A stretch of 64,000 bases of DNA from Bacillus thuringiensis (GCF_022095615.2 NZ_CP155559.1:555501-619500); one strand, 5' to 3'; positions 8,850-17,801 are shown, numbered from the stretch's first letter. Translations and numbers: made by a program. The notes: a model not told the origin generated them from the sequence alone.

Positions 8850-10154
8850 TTATATTGGAATAATCCCAATTACAATTCCAGTAATCAACATCACCATTGT
8901 CGTTCCAACTGCCCACAATAAAGTGAAGCGTTGATGTTCACCAAAATCAACTTTGGCCATTCCGACTAATAAATAAGTGGATGCGACAAGAGGACTTAAT
9001 AAGTGAACAGGTTGCCCGAGTAATGAAGCGCGTCCCATTTCAGCTGCACTAATTCCGTAAGTAGCGGCAGCTTTCGTTAAAATAGGTAAGACTCCGAAGT
9101 AAAATGCATCATTGGACATGAAAAATGTGAATGGCATACTAAGAAGAGCTGTAATAATTGGTAGTTGTGGTCCAAGAGCGTCTGGTATAAGAGTGACTAC
9201 ACTTTGAGCCATTGCATCTACCATTTTTGTTCCTGATAGAATACCAGTGAAAACTCCAGCAGCAAATACGAGAGAAACAACCGCCAATACGTTTCCTGCG
9301 TGAGAAGCAATACGTTCTTTCTGTTGTTCTAAGTTCGGATAGTTGAGCATAACAGCAATAGCGAAAGCGATTGTAAATAAAACAGGTAACGGCATAACTT
9401 CTAGTATGAGACAGACAAGTAAGGTAACAGTTAATAAAAAGTTAATCCATAGAAGTTTAGGGCGTTTATGAACGGCAGCTTCCACTGTTGCAGCTTGCTC
9501 ATCCATCGTTTGCATTTGTTTTAAATATTGTACATCCATAATTCCTAATCGTTTTCTTTCTTTTTTTCCAAGATAGTAAGCAACGAAAACGACCCAAATT
9601 GCACCAGCGATCATTCCTGGTATAAGTGGTGTAAAGAGCTCTGATGCGTCTAGTCCAAGAGCACTCATAACCCGAGCTGTCGGTCCGCCCCACGGTGTAA
9701 GATTTGTCACTCCTGCTCCTAACATAACAACCCCAGCTAATATAAGTGGATTCATTCCAAGGCGTTTATATAGTGGGTACATTGCGGAAACAGTAATCAT
9801 ATACGTTGTTGTTCCATCGCCATCTAATGAAACGATAATCGTAAGAATAGCCGTACCAACAACAATTTTTAAAGGATCCCCTTTTACAAATTTCAAGATT
9901 CTACTAATGACAGGATCGAATAAACCGCTATCAATCATAATTCCAAAATACAAAATAGCAAACATAAGCATAATACCAGTAGGTGCTAGTTTTTGGATTC
10001 CTTCTAACATCATAGGTCCCATATTTGCATAGAAACCACCAATTAATGCGAAAGTAATTGGAATTAATATTAATGCTACTAGTGCAGACATACGTTTCGT
10101 CATAATTAAAAACATAAAGACAAATACCATCGCAAATCCAAGTAGTGCTAACAT
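8850..10154 (-). CDS. citM: CitMHS-family citrate transporter
   Basis: Polytopic transporter of 434 residues with about 11-12 hydrophobic segments, matching CitM/CitH metal-citrate symporters (DGDGTTTYMITVSAMYPLYK, LTPWGGPTARVMSAL and SNDAFYFGVLPIL are family signatures). It would import citrate complexed with a divalent metal. The ATG follows GAGGGGGAGA. A 17-bp site matching the CcpA cre consensus lies 18-34 bp upstream, indicating catabolite repression. It converges on the CitS/CitT-like genes, whose regulator is the likely activator; that link is inferred from the B. subtilis citST-citM system. Exact substrate and metal preference cannot be read from the sequence. Confidence 0.88.
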   Translation of the reverse strand: MLALLGFAMVFVFMFLIMTKRMSALVALILIPITFALIGGFYANMGPMMLEGIQKLAPTGIMLMFAILYFGIMIDSGLFDPVISRILKFVKGDPLKIVVGTAILTIIVSLDGDGTTTYMITVSAMYPLYKRLGMNPLILAGVVMLGAGVTNLTPWGGPTARVMSALGLDASELFTPLIPGMIAGAIWVVFVAYYLGKKERKRLGIMDVQYLKQMQTMDEQAATVEAAVHKRPKLLWINFLLTVTLLVCLILEVMPLPVLFTIAFAIAVMLNYPNLEQQKERIASHAGNVLAVVSLVFAAGVFTGILSGTKMVDAMAQSVVTLIPDALGPQLPIITALLSMPFTFFMSNDAFYFGVLPILTKAAATYGISAAEMGRASLLGQPVHLLSPLVASTYLLVGMAKVDFGEHQRFTLLWAVGTTMVMLITGIVIGIIPI

Positions 10155-10171
10155 GTAATCTCCCCCTCAAA

Positions 10172-10188
10172 AATGATTGCGCTTTCAA
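10172..10188 (-). promoter_or_regulatory. cre site (CcpA operator) before citM
   Basis: Read on the minus strand, TTGAAAGCGCAATCATT matches every position of the WTGNAARCGNWWWCAWW cre consensus. Its position just before the start suggests repression by CcpA when preferred sugars are present. Confidence 0.8.
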
Positions 10189-10407
10189 AATGTAATGAAA
10201 ATTCAGAAAAAAGTTTTTTTGTTTATCATAAAAGCATCCATCCAAATGGTAAATAATTTGAAAAATAACATCATTAGAAGCATAATTTTTATTTTGGTCA
10301 TTTTGTTCACGGGAGTTAATTTGAATTTTTAAAAAGTAAGCTGCTCTCCGTAAGAATGGTAGAATAAGATGAAAATATTGAAGTGTGAAATAGGGAGTAG
10401 ATTTTAT

Positions 10408-10662
10408 ATGAAAACGAGAATGGAAGAGATTTATAGTTCTTATGAAGGAAAAGTAGAAGAGATTTTTGTTAATGAATCTTCTTACGTATATGAGTGGGAA
10501 AAATTAATGATGATTCGAAAAAATAACGGTGAACTAGAAAAAGTTGCGATCGGTATCAGTGGAAATATAAGATTAGTAAATGTAGTTGCTGGGCAGCAAA
10601 TTAATACAGATACATTATTAGTTACGTTAGAAGACGATTTATTAATTACAGGTTGTGAATGA
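10408..10662 (+). CDS. Small protein, probable biotin/lipoyl-like barrel
   Basis: A protein of about 84 residues (97 if the in-frame ATG at 10369 is used). I prefer 10408 because AGGGAG lies about 10 bp upstream, while 10369 has no clear ribosome site. Two half-motifs resemble the hammerheads of a barrel-sandwich hybrid: YEGKVEEIFVNESSYVYEWEKL and GNIRLVNVVAGQQINTDTLL, each with the G-x-V/I then V-x-x-x-x-L rhythm of biotinyl/lipoyl carriers. No MKM or DKA lysine motif is seen at the turn, so it is unlikely to be modified. It stands alone, with a terminator after it. The function is unknown; the fold is an inference from pattern only. Confidence 0.6.
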   Translation: MKTRMEEIYSSYEGKVEEIFVNESSYVYEWEKLMMIRKNNGELEKVAIGISGNIRLVNVVAGQQINTDTLLVTLEDDLLITGCE

Positions 10663-10666
10663 TGAG

Positions 10667-10697
10667 AGATGTGTAGAAATGACTACACATCTTTTTT
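10667..10697 (+). terminator. Rho-independent terminator
   Basis: AGATGTGTAG pairs with CTACACATCT and is followed by TTTTT, right after the small barrel protein gene. Confidence 0.85.
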
Positions 10698-10793
10698 GTT
10701 CCGTATATTACAAAAAGAACATTGTTTTTTCACAAATCTCACACAAGTTTTTGGTATTCTCCTTGTAGAAGATACGGTTAGGGAGGAAATAAA

Positions 10794-11297
10794 ATGAGAA
10801 CGAAGTATGTGATGCTTGCTATATGCTTATTTTTTGTCTTTGCAATAGTGGGATGTGGTAAGAAACAAGCAGAGGCGGTGGCAATTGATGAGAAACATGA
10901 TAAGTGTGATATTTGCCAAATTGGGGTAATGGATAATCAATTTGCAACAGAAATTATTTTAGAAAATGGAAAAGCGCTAAAGTTTGATGATATCGGTTGT
11001 ATGTATAAATGGATGGAGATTAATCCAGGTGAAAAGACGAAAGAAAAATTTGTTCGAGATTATGATTCGAAAGAGTGGATTTCATTAGAAGGTGCGACTT
11101 ACGTATATGATAAAACAATAACGACACCGATGGCTTATAATGTTATTTCATTTGAAAATAAAAAGGATGCAGAAAGCTTTGTGTCTAACTATAAAGGGAA
11201 AGTTCTTTCGTATAAAGAGTTATCAGAGCATAAATGGGAAATGAATAAAGAGATGATGGGGAACCCGAAAAAGGGAAATCACGGTGGGCATCATTAA
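10794..11297 (+). CDS. NosL-like copper-binding lipoprotein
   Basis: Lipoprotein of 167 residues. A signal peptide ends in a lipobox (AIVGC, Cys 21), then a NosL domain with the CDICQIGVMDNQFA metal-site motif and a FDDIGCMYKW segment. The end is Met/His-rich (MNKEMMGN and GNHGGHH), which fits copper or other soft-metal binding. NosL proteins act as copper chaperones for nitrous oxide reductase, but no nos genes are visible here and the gene is monocistronic, so its role in this organism is probably more general metal handling outside the membrane. Ribosome site GGGAGG at 8 bp. Confidence 0.82.
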   Translation: MRTKYVMLAICLFFVFAIVGCGKKQAEAVAIDEKHDKCDICQIGVMDNQFATEIILENGKALKFDDIGCMYKWMEINPGEKTKEKFVRDYDSKEWISLEGATYVYDKTITTPMAYNVISFENKKDAESFVSNYKGKVLSYKELSEHKWEMNKEMMGNPKKGNHGGHH

Positions 11298-11303
11298 TAA
11301 TAG

Positions 11304-11336
11304 AAAAAGACAACTATATAGTTGTCTTTTTTTATT
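11304..11336 (+). terminator. Rho-independent terminator after nosL-like gene
   Basis: AAAAGACAACTATA pairs with TATAGTTGTCTTTT and continues into a T-run. Confidence 0.88.
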
Positions 11337-11579
11337 ATTACTCAGGTGTAAATATAGAAAAGGTGTAAAATTTTTAGAAGAACGGTTACAATGGAATATA
11401 GTAACCTAAAGCAATCATTTATGTACTTTTTAGAAATGTATACAAATGCGGTAAAATCGTGCTAAACTAATTGCTTCATAATGTTAATGATGAGGCCATC
11501 AGGCGTATCATTCCAATAGGTTGAGAAACATAGTATAGGTTTTAAGATAATCCGATTAAAGAAGGAATATAAAGGGCTT

Positions 11580-11651
11580 ATGGATAAATGTACTCAAGAA
11601 GAGTTATTGTATGTGATGGAGGAATGGTTAAGAAAACATTATCTTTCATAG
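11580..11651 (+). CDS. Candidate 23-residue peptide upstream of ankyrin lipoprotein
   Basis: ATG with GAAGGAATA about 14 bp upstream opens a 23-codon frame (MDKCTQEELLYVMEEWLRKH plus three residues), acidic and helix-prone with one cysteine. Its TAG stop is part of the TAGGAG ribosome site of the next gene, so translation would run straight into that site and could couple the two. It could be a leader peptide or chance. I do not recognise it. Confidence 0.4.
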   Translation: MDKCTQEELLYVMEEWLRKHYLS

Positions 11652-11662
11652 GAGCTGTAGTT

Positions 11663-12460
11663 GTGAGAAAACAAAAAATTTTATTATGTATGTTATTAGG
11701 ACTTTTAATGACGGTAGTGGCTTGCGATAAGCAAGAGGAGCCAGAATCGAAACCGGTTCATGTGAAAAACGAAAAGAAAAAAGAAAAGCATAAAGAACAG
11801 GAAGAATCTAAAGAAGAAAAAAGTATAAATTTAATGGACAAACAGTTGCTACTTTCTGCAACTCTTGGGGACACGGAAACAGCTATGAAGCTGATTCAAG
11901 ATGGAGCCAATATAAATGTAGAAGGTGACAACGGAGAAACGCCTATTCTTGCAGCAACGTATCAAAATCATGTAGAAACAGTTAAAGCATTAATTGGTGC
12001 AGGTGCTAATATTGAAAGTAAAGATGAGAAACAAAGTAATCCATTTCTTTATGCAAGTAGAGAAGGATATACGGATATTGTAAAAGTATTAATTAATGCA
12101 GGAGTTAATACGAAAGAAACGACTAAGTCAGGTGGAACAGCACTTGTTTCTGCATCTGAACGTGGCCATGTAGAGGTTGTAAAAGAACTATTAGAGCACA
12201 CAGATATTGATGTGAATTATAGAAATGCTCGTGGTGGAACAGCTTTAGTAGAAGCAATCGTATTAGGAAATGGTAGTGAAAATCATAAGAAAGTAATTCA
12301 AATGCTTATTGACCACGGGGCAGATGTAAATATGGCCAATAAGGAAAATATTACGCCACTGCAATATGCTGAAAAAAGAGGTTTTAAAGATATTGCAAAT
12401 ATGTTGAGGGTAGCTGGAGCGAATGAAGTCGTACAGCCACAACCACAACCAGTGGAATAA
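11663..12460 (+). CDS. Ankyrin-repeat lipoprotein
   Basis: Lipoprotein of about 265 residues starting at GTG 11663, which AGGAG precedes by 8 bp; an in-frame ATG at 11588 would add an unlikely extension. The signal peptide ends in a lipobox (TVVAC). A Lys/Glu-rich linker (about residues 25-55) leads to at least five ankyrin repeats (about 60-255), for example NGETPILAATYQNHVETVKA, GGTALVSASERGHVEVVKEL and NITPLQYAEKRGFKDIANML. The tail is PQPQPQPVE. It should be anchored outside the membrane and bind a protein partner; the partner is unknown. It has no evident operon partner except the tiny frame just upstream. Confidence 0.85.
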   Translation: MRKQKILLCMLLGLLMTVVACDKQEEPESKPVHVKNEKKKEKHKEQEESKEEKSINLMDKQLLLSATLGDTETAMKLIQDGANINVEGDNGETPILAATYQNHVETVKALIGAGANIESKDEKQSNPFLYASREGYTDIVKVLINAGVNTKETTKSGGTALVSASERGHVEVVKELLEHTDIDVNYRNARGGTALVEAIVLGNGSENHKKVIQMLIDHGADVNMANKENITPLQYAEKRGFKDIANMLRVAGANEVVQPQPQPVE

Positions 12461-12836
12461 CAAGTATGAAGTAATCCCATTTAGATAGACAGAATGAAGA
12501 AGTCATTTAGTATGATGGATTCAGTAATGTGTATTTGAATGGGATTTTTGTTTTGGGCATGAAAAATAGATTATGAATGGTATATGGAGTAACTATAGTA
12601 CTTCTTGGGATAATTATGCTTCACAAGCAGTTGCGAGAAAACTAAAACCGATTAACTATGGAATAAATTTGTATATCACTTAAATTTTAAGATAGTTGGT
12701 TGCTGTTGGAGTTTATTCGTATATCTAGACTATTGTTAAGAGGATATGGTGAATATTAACATTCGATTAACACCTAATTAACAATCTATCAAAACTGACT
12801 TAATAAATGCGTAATATAGTAAAGGTAACAAAATAA
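12461..12836. other. Gene-poor spacer between ankyrin gene and glp leader
   Basis: I see no convincing gene here. A 36-codon frame at 12573-12683 (MNGIWSNYSTSWDNYASQAV...) lacks a ribosome site and may be a remnant of a lost secreted protein. A TAATAT -10-like box at 12812-12817 is the likely start region for the glpP leader, though no good -35 accompanies it. Confidence 0.4.
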
Positions 12837-12955
12837 CTAGGGTAGAGAACATTTGAGAACACCCGCTTACATATAACGTGCCACTTTCTTAGGTGTGCTC
12901 TATTCCCTAGAGTTCAAATAAGGAGAAAGGTGTTCTATGTAAGTAGGTGTTTTTA
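12837..12955 (+). promoter_or_regulatory. glpP-ugp leader with competing stem-loops (GlpP-type attenuator)
   Basis: The untranslated leader has overlapping inverted repeats. ACACCCGCTTACATA (12859-12873) pairs with TATGTAAGTAGGTGT (12936-12950), running into TTTTT like a terminator. AGAACACC (12856-12863) can instead pair with GGTGTTCT (12929-12936). CTAGGG plus TAGAG (12837-12847) pair with CTCTA plus CCCTAG (12898-12910). These are partly exclusive, the arrangement expected for antitermination. GlpP is the glycerol-3-phosphate-dependent antiterminator of glp genes in Bacillus and is encoded immediately downstream. Confidence 0.65.
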
Positions 12956-12989
12956 GTTTGGATAAAAATAGAAAAGCTAGGTGGAATAA

Positions 12990-13556
12990 ATGTTTAAAGA
13001 ACCTTATATTGCGATGATAAAGGATTGGAAAGGATACAAAGCATACAAAAAATTACCAAAAACAGTTTTTCTTATGACTGGTTCAATGCTGGAGTTACCA
13101 GAGCGTGTATATGAATTACAGAAACATGGACATGATGTATTTCTTCATTGTGATTTTATACAAGGTTTAAATACGAATACAGAGGAAGCTCTTTTGTATA
13201 TTCAAGATGTTATCGGAGCACAAGGTATTATTTCAACAAAAGGCTCGACAATTCGAAATGCTAATAAAATTGGATTAAAAACGATTCAACGTATTTTTAT
13301 TGTCGATACTTTATCTCTTACAAAATCAATTGAGAATTGTAAAACAACTAAACCGAATGCGGTAGAGATTATGCCTGGTATTATGCCTTCAATTATTAAG
13401 CAGCTAGCAGAGGAAATAGAATTTCCTATTATTGCAGGCGGGCTGATTCAAACACGGGAGGATGCGGAAATTGCTATTCGTGCAGGAGCAAGTGCGATTT
13501 CAACGAGTCATTATGAAGTATGGATACAAGAAGAAAAAAGGAGTGCAACCTTGTGA
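12990..13556 (+). CDS. glpP: GlpP, glycerol-3-phosphate responsive antiterminator
   Basis: GlpP family protein of 188 residues with a TIM-barrel-like fold. Recognisable segments are FLMTGSMLELPERVYELQKH, FLHCDFIQGLNTN, VEIMPGIMPSI and the C-terminal phosphate-binding stretch FPIIAGGLIQTREDAEIAIRAGASAISTS. In Bacillus, GlpP binds glycerol-3-phosphate and then the leader mRNA of glp genes, preventing termination. Here it is the first gene of an operon with the ugp transporter, behind a leader that has terminator/antiterminator features, so it may act on its own transcript. Ribosome site AGGTGG. Its stop overlaps the start of ugpC. Confidence 0.92.
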   Translation: MFKEPYIAMIKDWKGYKAYKKLPKTVFLMTGSMLELPERVYELQKHGHDVFLHCDFIQGLNTNTEEALLYIQDVIGAQGIISTKGSTIRNANKIGLKTIQRIFIVDTLSLTKSIENCKTTKPNAVEIMPGIMPSIIKQLAEEIEFPIIAGGLIQTREDAEIAIRAGASAISTSHYEVWIQEEKRSATL

Positions 13557-14650
13557 TTGAATTAAAAAATGTTTCAAAGGTATATAAAAATGCGGAAGAG
13601 ACAGCAGTTAATGGTGTATCAGTTCACATTAAGAGAGGAGAATTTTTTGTTTTAGTTGGACCTTCAGGATGTGGGAAAAGTACACTATTACGAATGATTG
13701 CTGGCTTAGAAGAAATTTCTTCGGGAAATTTAATTATTAATGAACGTGTTGCAAATGATCTAGAGCCGAAAGACCGTAATCTATCAATGGTATTTCAAAA
13801 TTATGCGCTATATCCACACTTATCTGTGGAAGAAAACATTTTATTTGGACTTAAGGTAAGAAAAGTACAAAAAGAAGAGCGACAAAAGCGATTAATGGAA
13901 GCAATTGAAATGGTAGGACTAAAAGAATATGTAAAAATGAAGCCAGGACAATTATCAGGGGGACAAAGACAGCGTGTTGCGCTTGCTAGGGCAATCGTGA
14001 GTCAAGCGCCGATTTGTTTAATGGATGAACCACTATCGAATTTAGATGCGAAATTACGTGCGCAAATGAGGATTGAAATTAGAGAAATTCAGCAACGGTT
14101 AGGAATTACAATGATTTACGTTACTCATGATCAAATAGAAGCGATGACTATGGGAGATCGTATCATGGTCTTAAATAAAGGAAGCATACAGCAAGTTGGA
14201 ACACCGCTTGATATATATAACGAACCAACAAATGAATTTGTTGCAAGCTTTATAGGATCTCCTTCGATGAATATAAATGATGGAGAAGTGGACAAAGAAA
14301 AATGCGTATTACATATAGGGCAATTGCAAATTCCATTATCTAATGGACGGTTAAAGCAATTACCAAAAGGAAAAATTCGAATAGGTATGCGTCCTGAACA
14401 TATTGAACTGTCTGAGGAAGGGCAAGAAGTTACATTACAATCTGTAGAAGTATTAGGGAACGAATCTATATTAAACTTCACGGTAAATGGAACAACTTGG
14501 AGTGCGAAAGTCATCGGACAGTTACTCTTGAACAAAGGTGACAAAGTAAAATTATTATTCTCGCAAGAAAAGTTATGCTTCTTTAACCAAAACACGAATG
14601 AACGCTTAAAAGTGGTAGCTGAAGAAGAGTTGAAAGTGGTGGCGAAATAA
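13553..14650 (+). CDS. ugpC: UgpC, ABC transporter ATPase for glycerol-3-phosphate
   Basis: Sugar-type ABC ATPase of 365 residues (MalK/UgpC group). Walker A GPSGCGKST is at residues 36-44, followed by the Q-loop (VFQNYALYPHLSV), signature LSGGQRQR, Walker B LMDEPLSNLD and switch His (VTHDQIEA). The C-terminal third is the TOBE/regulatory domain. The GTG at 13553 is chosen because AAGGAG lies 9 bp upstream and the start overlaps the glpP stop (TTGTGA). It powers uptake through UgpA/UgpE. Such ATPases can be shared among several sugar importers, so other clients are possible. Confidence 0.92.
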   Translation: MIELKNVSKVYKNAEETAVNGVSVHIKRGEFFVLVGPSGCGKSTLLRMIAGLEEISSGNLIINERVANDLEPKDRNLSMVFQNYALYPHLSVEENILFGLKVRKVQKEERQKRLMEAIEMVGLKEYVKMKPGQLSGGQRQRVALARAIVSQAPICLMDEPLSNLDAKLRAQMRIEIREIQQRLGITMIYVTHDQIEAMTMGDRIMVLNKGSIQQVGTPLDIYNEPTNEFVASFIGSPSMNINDGEVDKEKCVLHIGQLQIPLSNGRLKQLPKGKIRIGMRPEHIELSEEGQEVTLQSVEVLGNESILNFTVNGTTWSAKVIGQLLLNKGDKVKLLFSQEKLCFFNQNTNERLKVVAEEELKVVAK

Positions 14651-15582
14651 TGATCGAAGTAAGTAAGTTACCAGTTCAAACAAAGGTGTCAAAAAAGAAA
14701 AAATTATGGGGGAGAACGAAAGATTTAAGAATAGGATTATTGTTTTTGGCGCCATCTATTTTGCTATTTTCGATTTTTCTGTTCTATCCATTGTTTAGGA
14801 CGATTTACTATAGCTTTTATTTAACAGATATACATGGAGAAGCTAATCTTTTTGTTGGCTTAGAAAATTATCAATACTTATTTTCTGATCCTGCTTTCTA
14901 CAAAAGCATAAAGTCAACTTTATTATTTGTCGTATATACAGTACCTACGAGTATTATACTCGCTTTATTTCTTGCATTGATTGCAAATGGAAAAGTAAGA
15001 GGTATTGGGTTATTCCGTGTATTATTTTCTTCCACTATGGGAATATCAGTAGCTGCTAGTGCAGTGATTTGGCTATTTTTATTTCATCCAAGTGTAGGAT
15101 TATTTAATAATATATTAGCCTCTATGAATCTACCTGCAATTGCATGGTTAACGAGTCCAGATTGGGCGCTATTCTCAGTATCAGTTACAACAGTTTGGGT
15201 GAATACAGGATTTGCATTTTTAGTTCTATTAGGTGGTTTACAAAATATTGATACGTCTTTATATGAGAGTGCATCTATAGATGGTGCTAGCTATTTATAT
15301 AAGCTTCGCCGTGTTACATTACCGATGCTATCACCTACTTTATTCTTTATCGTAACAGTAACGTTAATTAGTGCGTTCCAAAGCTTTGGACAAATTGATA
15401 TTTTAACGCACGGTGGACCGAATGATGCAACGAATTTAATTGTGTACTCGATTTACAAAGAGGCGTTTGTGAATCATCAATTTGGAACAGCAAGTGCACA
15501 AGCGATGGTATTATTTGTTTTCATTTTCATTGCTACATTACTTCAATTTAAGTTTGCTGAGAGAAAGGTGCATTATAAATGA
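14650..15582 (+). CDS. ugpA: UgpA, ABC transporter permease
   Basis: Permease of 310 residues with six predicted membrane helices and the binding-protein-dependent EAA loop (YESASIDGASYLYKLRRVTLPML), where it docks on the ATPase. A cytoplasmic basic N-terminus (KKKKLWGRTKD) precedes TM1. It shares one base with the ugpC stop (TAATG) and overlaps the next permease by 4 bp, the tight spacing of a translationally coupled transporter operon. Substrate assignment rests on glpP and the binding protein in the same operon. Confidence 0.9.
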   Translation: MIEVSKLPVQTKVSKKKKLWGRTKDLRIGLLFLAPSILLFSIFLFYPLFRTIYYSFYLTDIHGEANLFVGLENYQYLFSDPAFYKSIKSTLLFVVYTVPTSIILALFLALIANGKVRGIGLFRVLFSSTMGISVAASAVIWLFLFHPSVGLFNNILASMNLPAIAWLTSPDWALFSVSVTTVWVNTGFAFLVLLGGLQNIDTSLYESASIDGASYLYKLRRVTLPMLSPTLFFIVTVTLISAFQSFGQIDILTHGGPNDATNLIVYSIYKEAFVNHQFGTASAQAMVLFVFIFIATLLQFKFAERKVHYK

Positions 15583-16400
15583 TTGTTAAACAGTGGAAGC
15601 AAAATTTCCTATTATACATGCTGCTCATTATTAGTGCAGTAATGGTATTTTTTCCTGTACTGTATGCGTTTTTAATAAGCTTTATGACACCAGATGATAT
15701 TCAAATGAGAAGGTTATTTCCAACTCAATTTACTTTTGATAATTTCATTAATATTTTTCAAAAAGTACCGCTTTTTACATACTTATATAACAGTTTAATA
15801 GTATCGACAGTCGTTATGATTGGACAACTTATCGTATCAAGCTTAGCAGCGTATGCTTTTGTTTTTCTTCAGTTTAAAGGGAGAAACTTAATTTTCTTCC
15901 TGTTTATTTCAACGATGCTTATTCCGTGGGAAGCAACGATGGTACCTAACTTTTTAACGATTCAAAACTTTGGCTGGATCAATAGTTTCGCTGGGATGAC
16001 AGTGCCGTTTTTTGCAACAGCTTTCGGTATTTTCTTACTACGTCAACATTTTATGACGCTTCCGAATGAACTGAAAGAAGCTGCTTTTATTGAAGGGATT
16101 GGAAATGTAAAGTTTTTATTCAGCGTTGTAATTCCGTATTGTAAAACGAGTTTTATTACGCTTGGAGTATATAGTTTTTTAACAACATGGAATATGTACT
16201 TATGGCCACTCTTAGTGACCACTGATGAAAAAGTAAGAACAGTCCAAATTGGTGTAAAGCAGCTTCAGTCTCAAGAAGTTGCAACTGATTGGGGAAGCGT
16301 AATGGCCGGTGTTACGGTTATTGTCATTCCAACACTGATTTTACTATTTTTAGGGCAAAAGCAATTACAACAAGGATTAACAAAAGGTGCAATTAAATAA
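15579..16400 (+). CDS. ugpE: UgpE, ABC transporter permease
   Basis: Second permease of the importer, 273 residues with six predicted membrane helices and the EAA loop LPNELKEAAFIEGIGNVKFL. It pairs with UgpA to form the channel. The ATG overlaps the ugpA stop by 4 bp (ATGA), and ugpB follows after 21 bp with its own AGAAGGTGAG ribosome site. Length and motif order are normal for the MalG/UgpE family. Confidence 0.9.
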   Translation: MIVKQWKQNFLLYMLLIISAVMVFFPVLYAFLISFMTPDDIQMRRLFPTQFTFDNFINIFQKVPLFTYLYNSLIVSTVVMIGQLIVSSLAAYAFVFLQFKGRNLIFFLFISTMLIPWEATMVPNFLTIQNFGWINSFAGMTVPFFATAFGIFLLRQHFMTLPNELKEAAFIEGIGNVKFLFSVVIPYCKTSFITLGVYSFLTTWNMYLWPLLVTTDEKVRTVQIGVKQLQSQEVATDWGSVMAGVTVIVIPTLILLFLGQKQLQQGLTKGAIK

Positions 16401-16421
16401 TTAAGAGAAGGTGAGATTAAA

Positions 16422-17798
16422 ATGAGTCTAGTTAAAAAAGGTGCTGCTCTATTGATGGCAGCAACAATGGCATTATCTAGTGCCGCTTGTTCAAATAGTA
16501 AAACAGAGGGGAAACCTGAAGCGCAGGCAAAAGTAGCACCAGTTGAAAAAAATGGTGATAAAACTGTAATTCGCTTCTGGCATGCGATGGGTGGAAAAAC
16601 ACAAGGTATACTAGATGGTCTTGTTGCAGACTATAATAAGTCACAAAATAAATACGAGATAAAGGCAGAGTTCCAAGGGACATATGAAGAGTCTTTAACG
16701 AAATTTAGAACGATGTCTGCAACGAAAGAAGCACCAGCGCTTGTTCAATCGAGTGAAATTACAACGAAATATATGATTGATAGCAAAAAAATCACACCAA
16801 TTGATAGCTGGATAAAAAAAGATAAGTACGATACTTCAAAGTTGGAAAAAGCAATTACAAATTATTATTCAGTTGATGGGAAAATGTATTCTATGCCATT
16901 TAATTCATCTACACCAGTATTAGTTTATAATAAAGATGCTTTCGCGAAGGCTGGATTAGATCCTGAGAAAGCTCCGCAAACATATGCTGAGTTAAAAGAA
17001 GCGGCGAAAAAGTTAACGATTAAAGAAGGCGGAAATGTAAAACAATATGGATTCTCCATGCTTAACTATGGTTGGTTCTTTGAAGAATTGTTAGCGACAC
17101 AAGGTGCTTTATATGTAGATAACGAAAACGGGCGTAAAGATGCAGCAAAGAAAGCGGTATTTAATGGTAAAGAAGGACAGAAAGTATTTGGGATGTTAGA
17201 TGAATTAAATAAAGCTGGTGCGCTTGGAAAGTATGGAGCAAGTTGGGATGATATTCGTGCCGCGTTCCAGTCAGGACAAGTTGCTATGTATTTAGATTCT
17301 TCAGCAGGTGTTCGTGATTTAATTGATGCATCTAAGTTTAATGTAGGTGTTTCATATATTCCGTATCCAGAGGATTCGAAACAAAATGGTGTTGTTATTG
17401 GTGGAGCATCATTATGGATGACGAATATGGTTTCAGAAGAAACGCAACAAGGTGCTTGGGACTTTATGAAATATTTAACGAAGCCAGACGTACAAGCGAA
17501 ATGGCATACTGCAACAGGTTATTTCTCTATTAATCCAGACGCATATAATGAACCATTAGTAAAAGAGCAATATGAAAAATATCCACAGCTAAAAGTAACG
17601 GTAGAACAATTACAAGCGACGAAGCAATCTCCAGCAACTCAAGGAGCATTAATTAGTGTATTCCCAGAATCACGAGATGCAGTTGTAAAAGCATTAGAAG
17701 CAATGTATGACGGGAAGAATAGTAAAGAAGCGTTAGATGAAGCTGCAAAAGCAACTGATAGAGCAATTAGTATTTCAGCTCGTACGAGTCAAAAATAA
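16422..17798 (+). CDS. ugpB: UgpB, glycerol-3-phosphate binding lipoprotein
   Basis: Extracellular solute-binding lipoprotein of 458 residues (family 1). The signal peptide ends in a lipobox (LSSAAC, Cys about 23), then a charged linker and the two-lobe binding domain (FWHAMGGKTQGILDGLVADY near the N-terminus, SLWMTNMVSEETQQGAWDFM in the C-lobe). It delivers ligand to UgpAE. Glycerol-3-phosphate, or its diesters, is inferred from the UgpB-like sequence and the glpP context; maltose-type sugars cannot be excluded by reading alone. Last gene of the operon, with a strong terminator after it. Confidence 0.88.
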   Translation: MSLVKKGAALLMAATMALSSAACSNSKTEGKPEAQAKVAPVEKNGDKTVIRFWHAMGGKTQGILDGLVADYNKSQNKYEIKAEFQGTYEESLTKFRTMSATKEAPALVQSSEITTKYMIDSKKITPIDSWIKKDKYDTSKLEKAITNYYSVDGKMYSMPFNSSTPVLVYNKDAFAKAGLDPEKAPQTYAELKEAAKKLTIKEGGNVKQYGFSMLNYGWFFEELLATQGALYVDNENGRKDAAKKAVFNGKEGQKVFGMLDELNKAGALGKYGASWDDIRAAFQSGQVAMYLDSSAGVRDLIDASKFNVGVSYIPYPEDSKQNGVVIGGASLWMTNMVSEETQQGAWDFMKYLTKPDVQAKWHTATGYFSINPDAYNEPLVKEQYEKYPQLKVTVEQLQATKQSPATQGALISVFPESRDAVVKALEAMYDGKNSKEALDEAAKATDRAISISARTSQK

Positions 17799-17801
17799 GA
17801 A

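Noticed and set aside
12573..12683. A 36-codon frame starting MNGIWSNYSTSWDN.
   Set aside because: No ribosome site and no conserved partner visible; perhaps a gene remnant, not enough to call.
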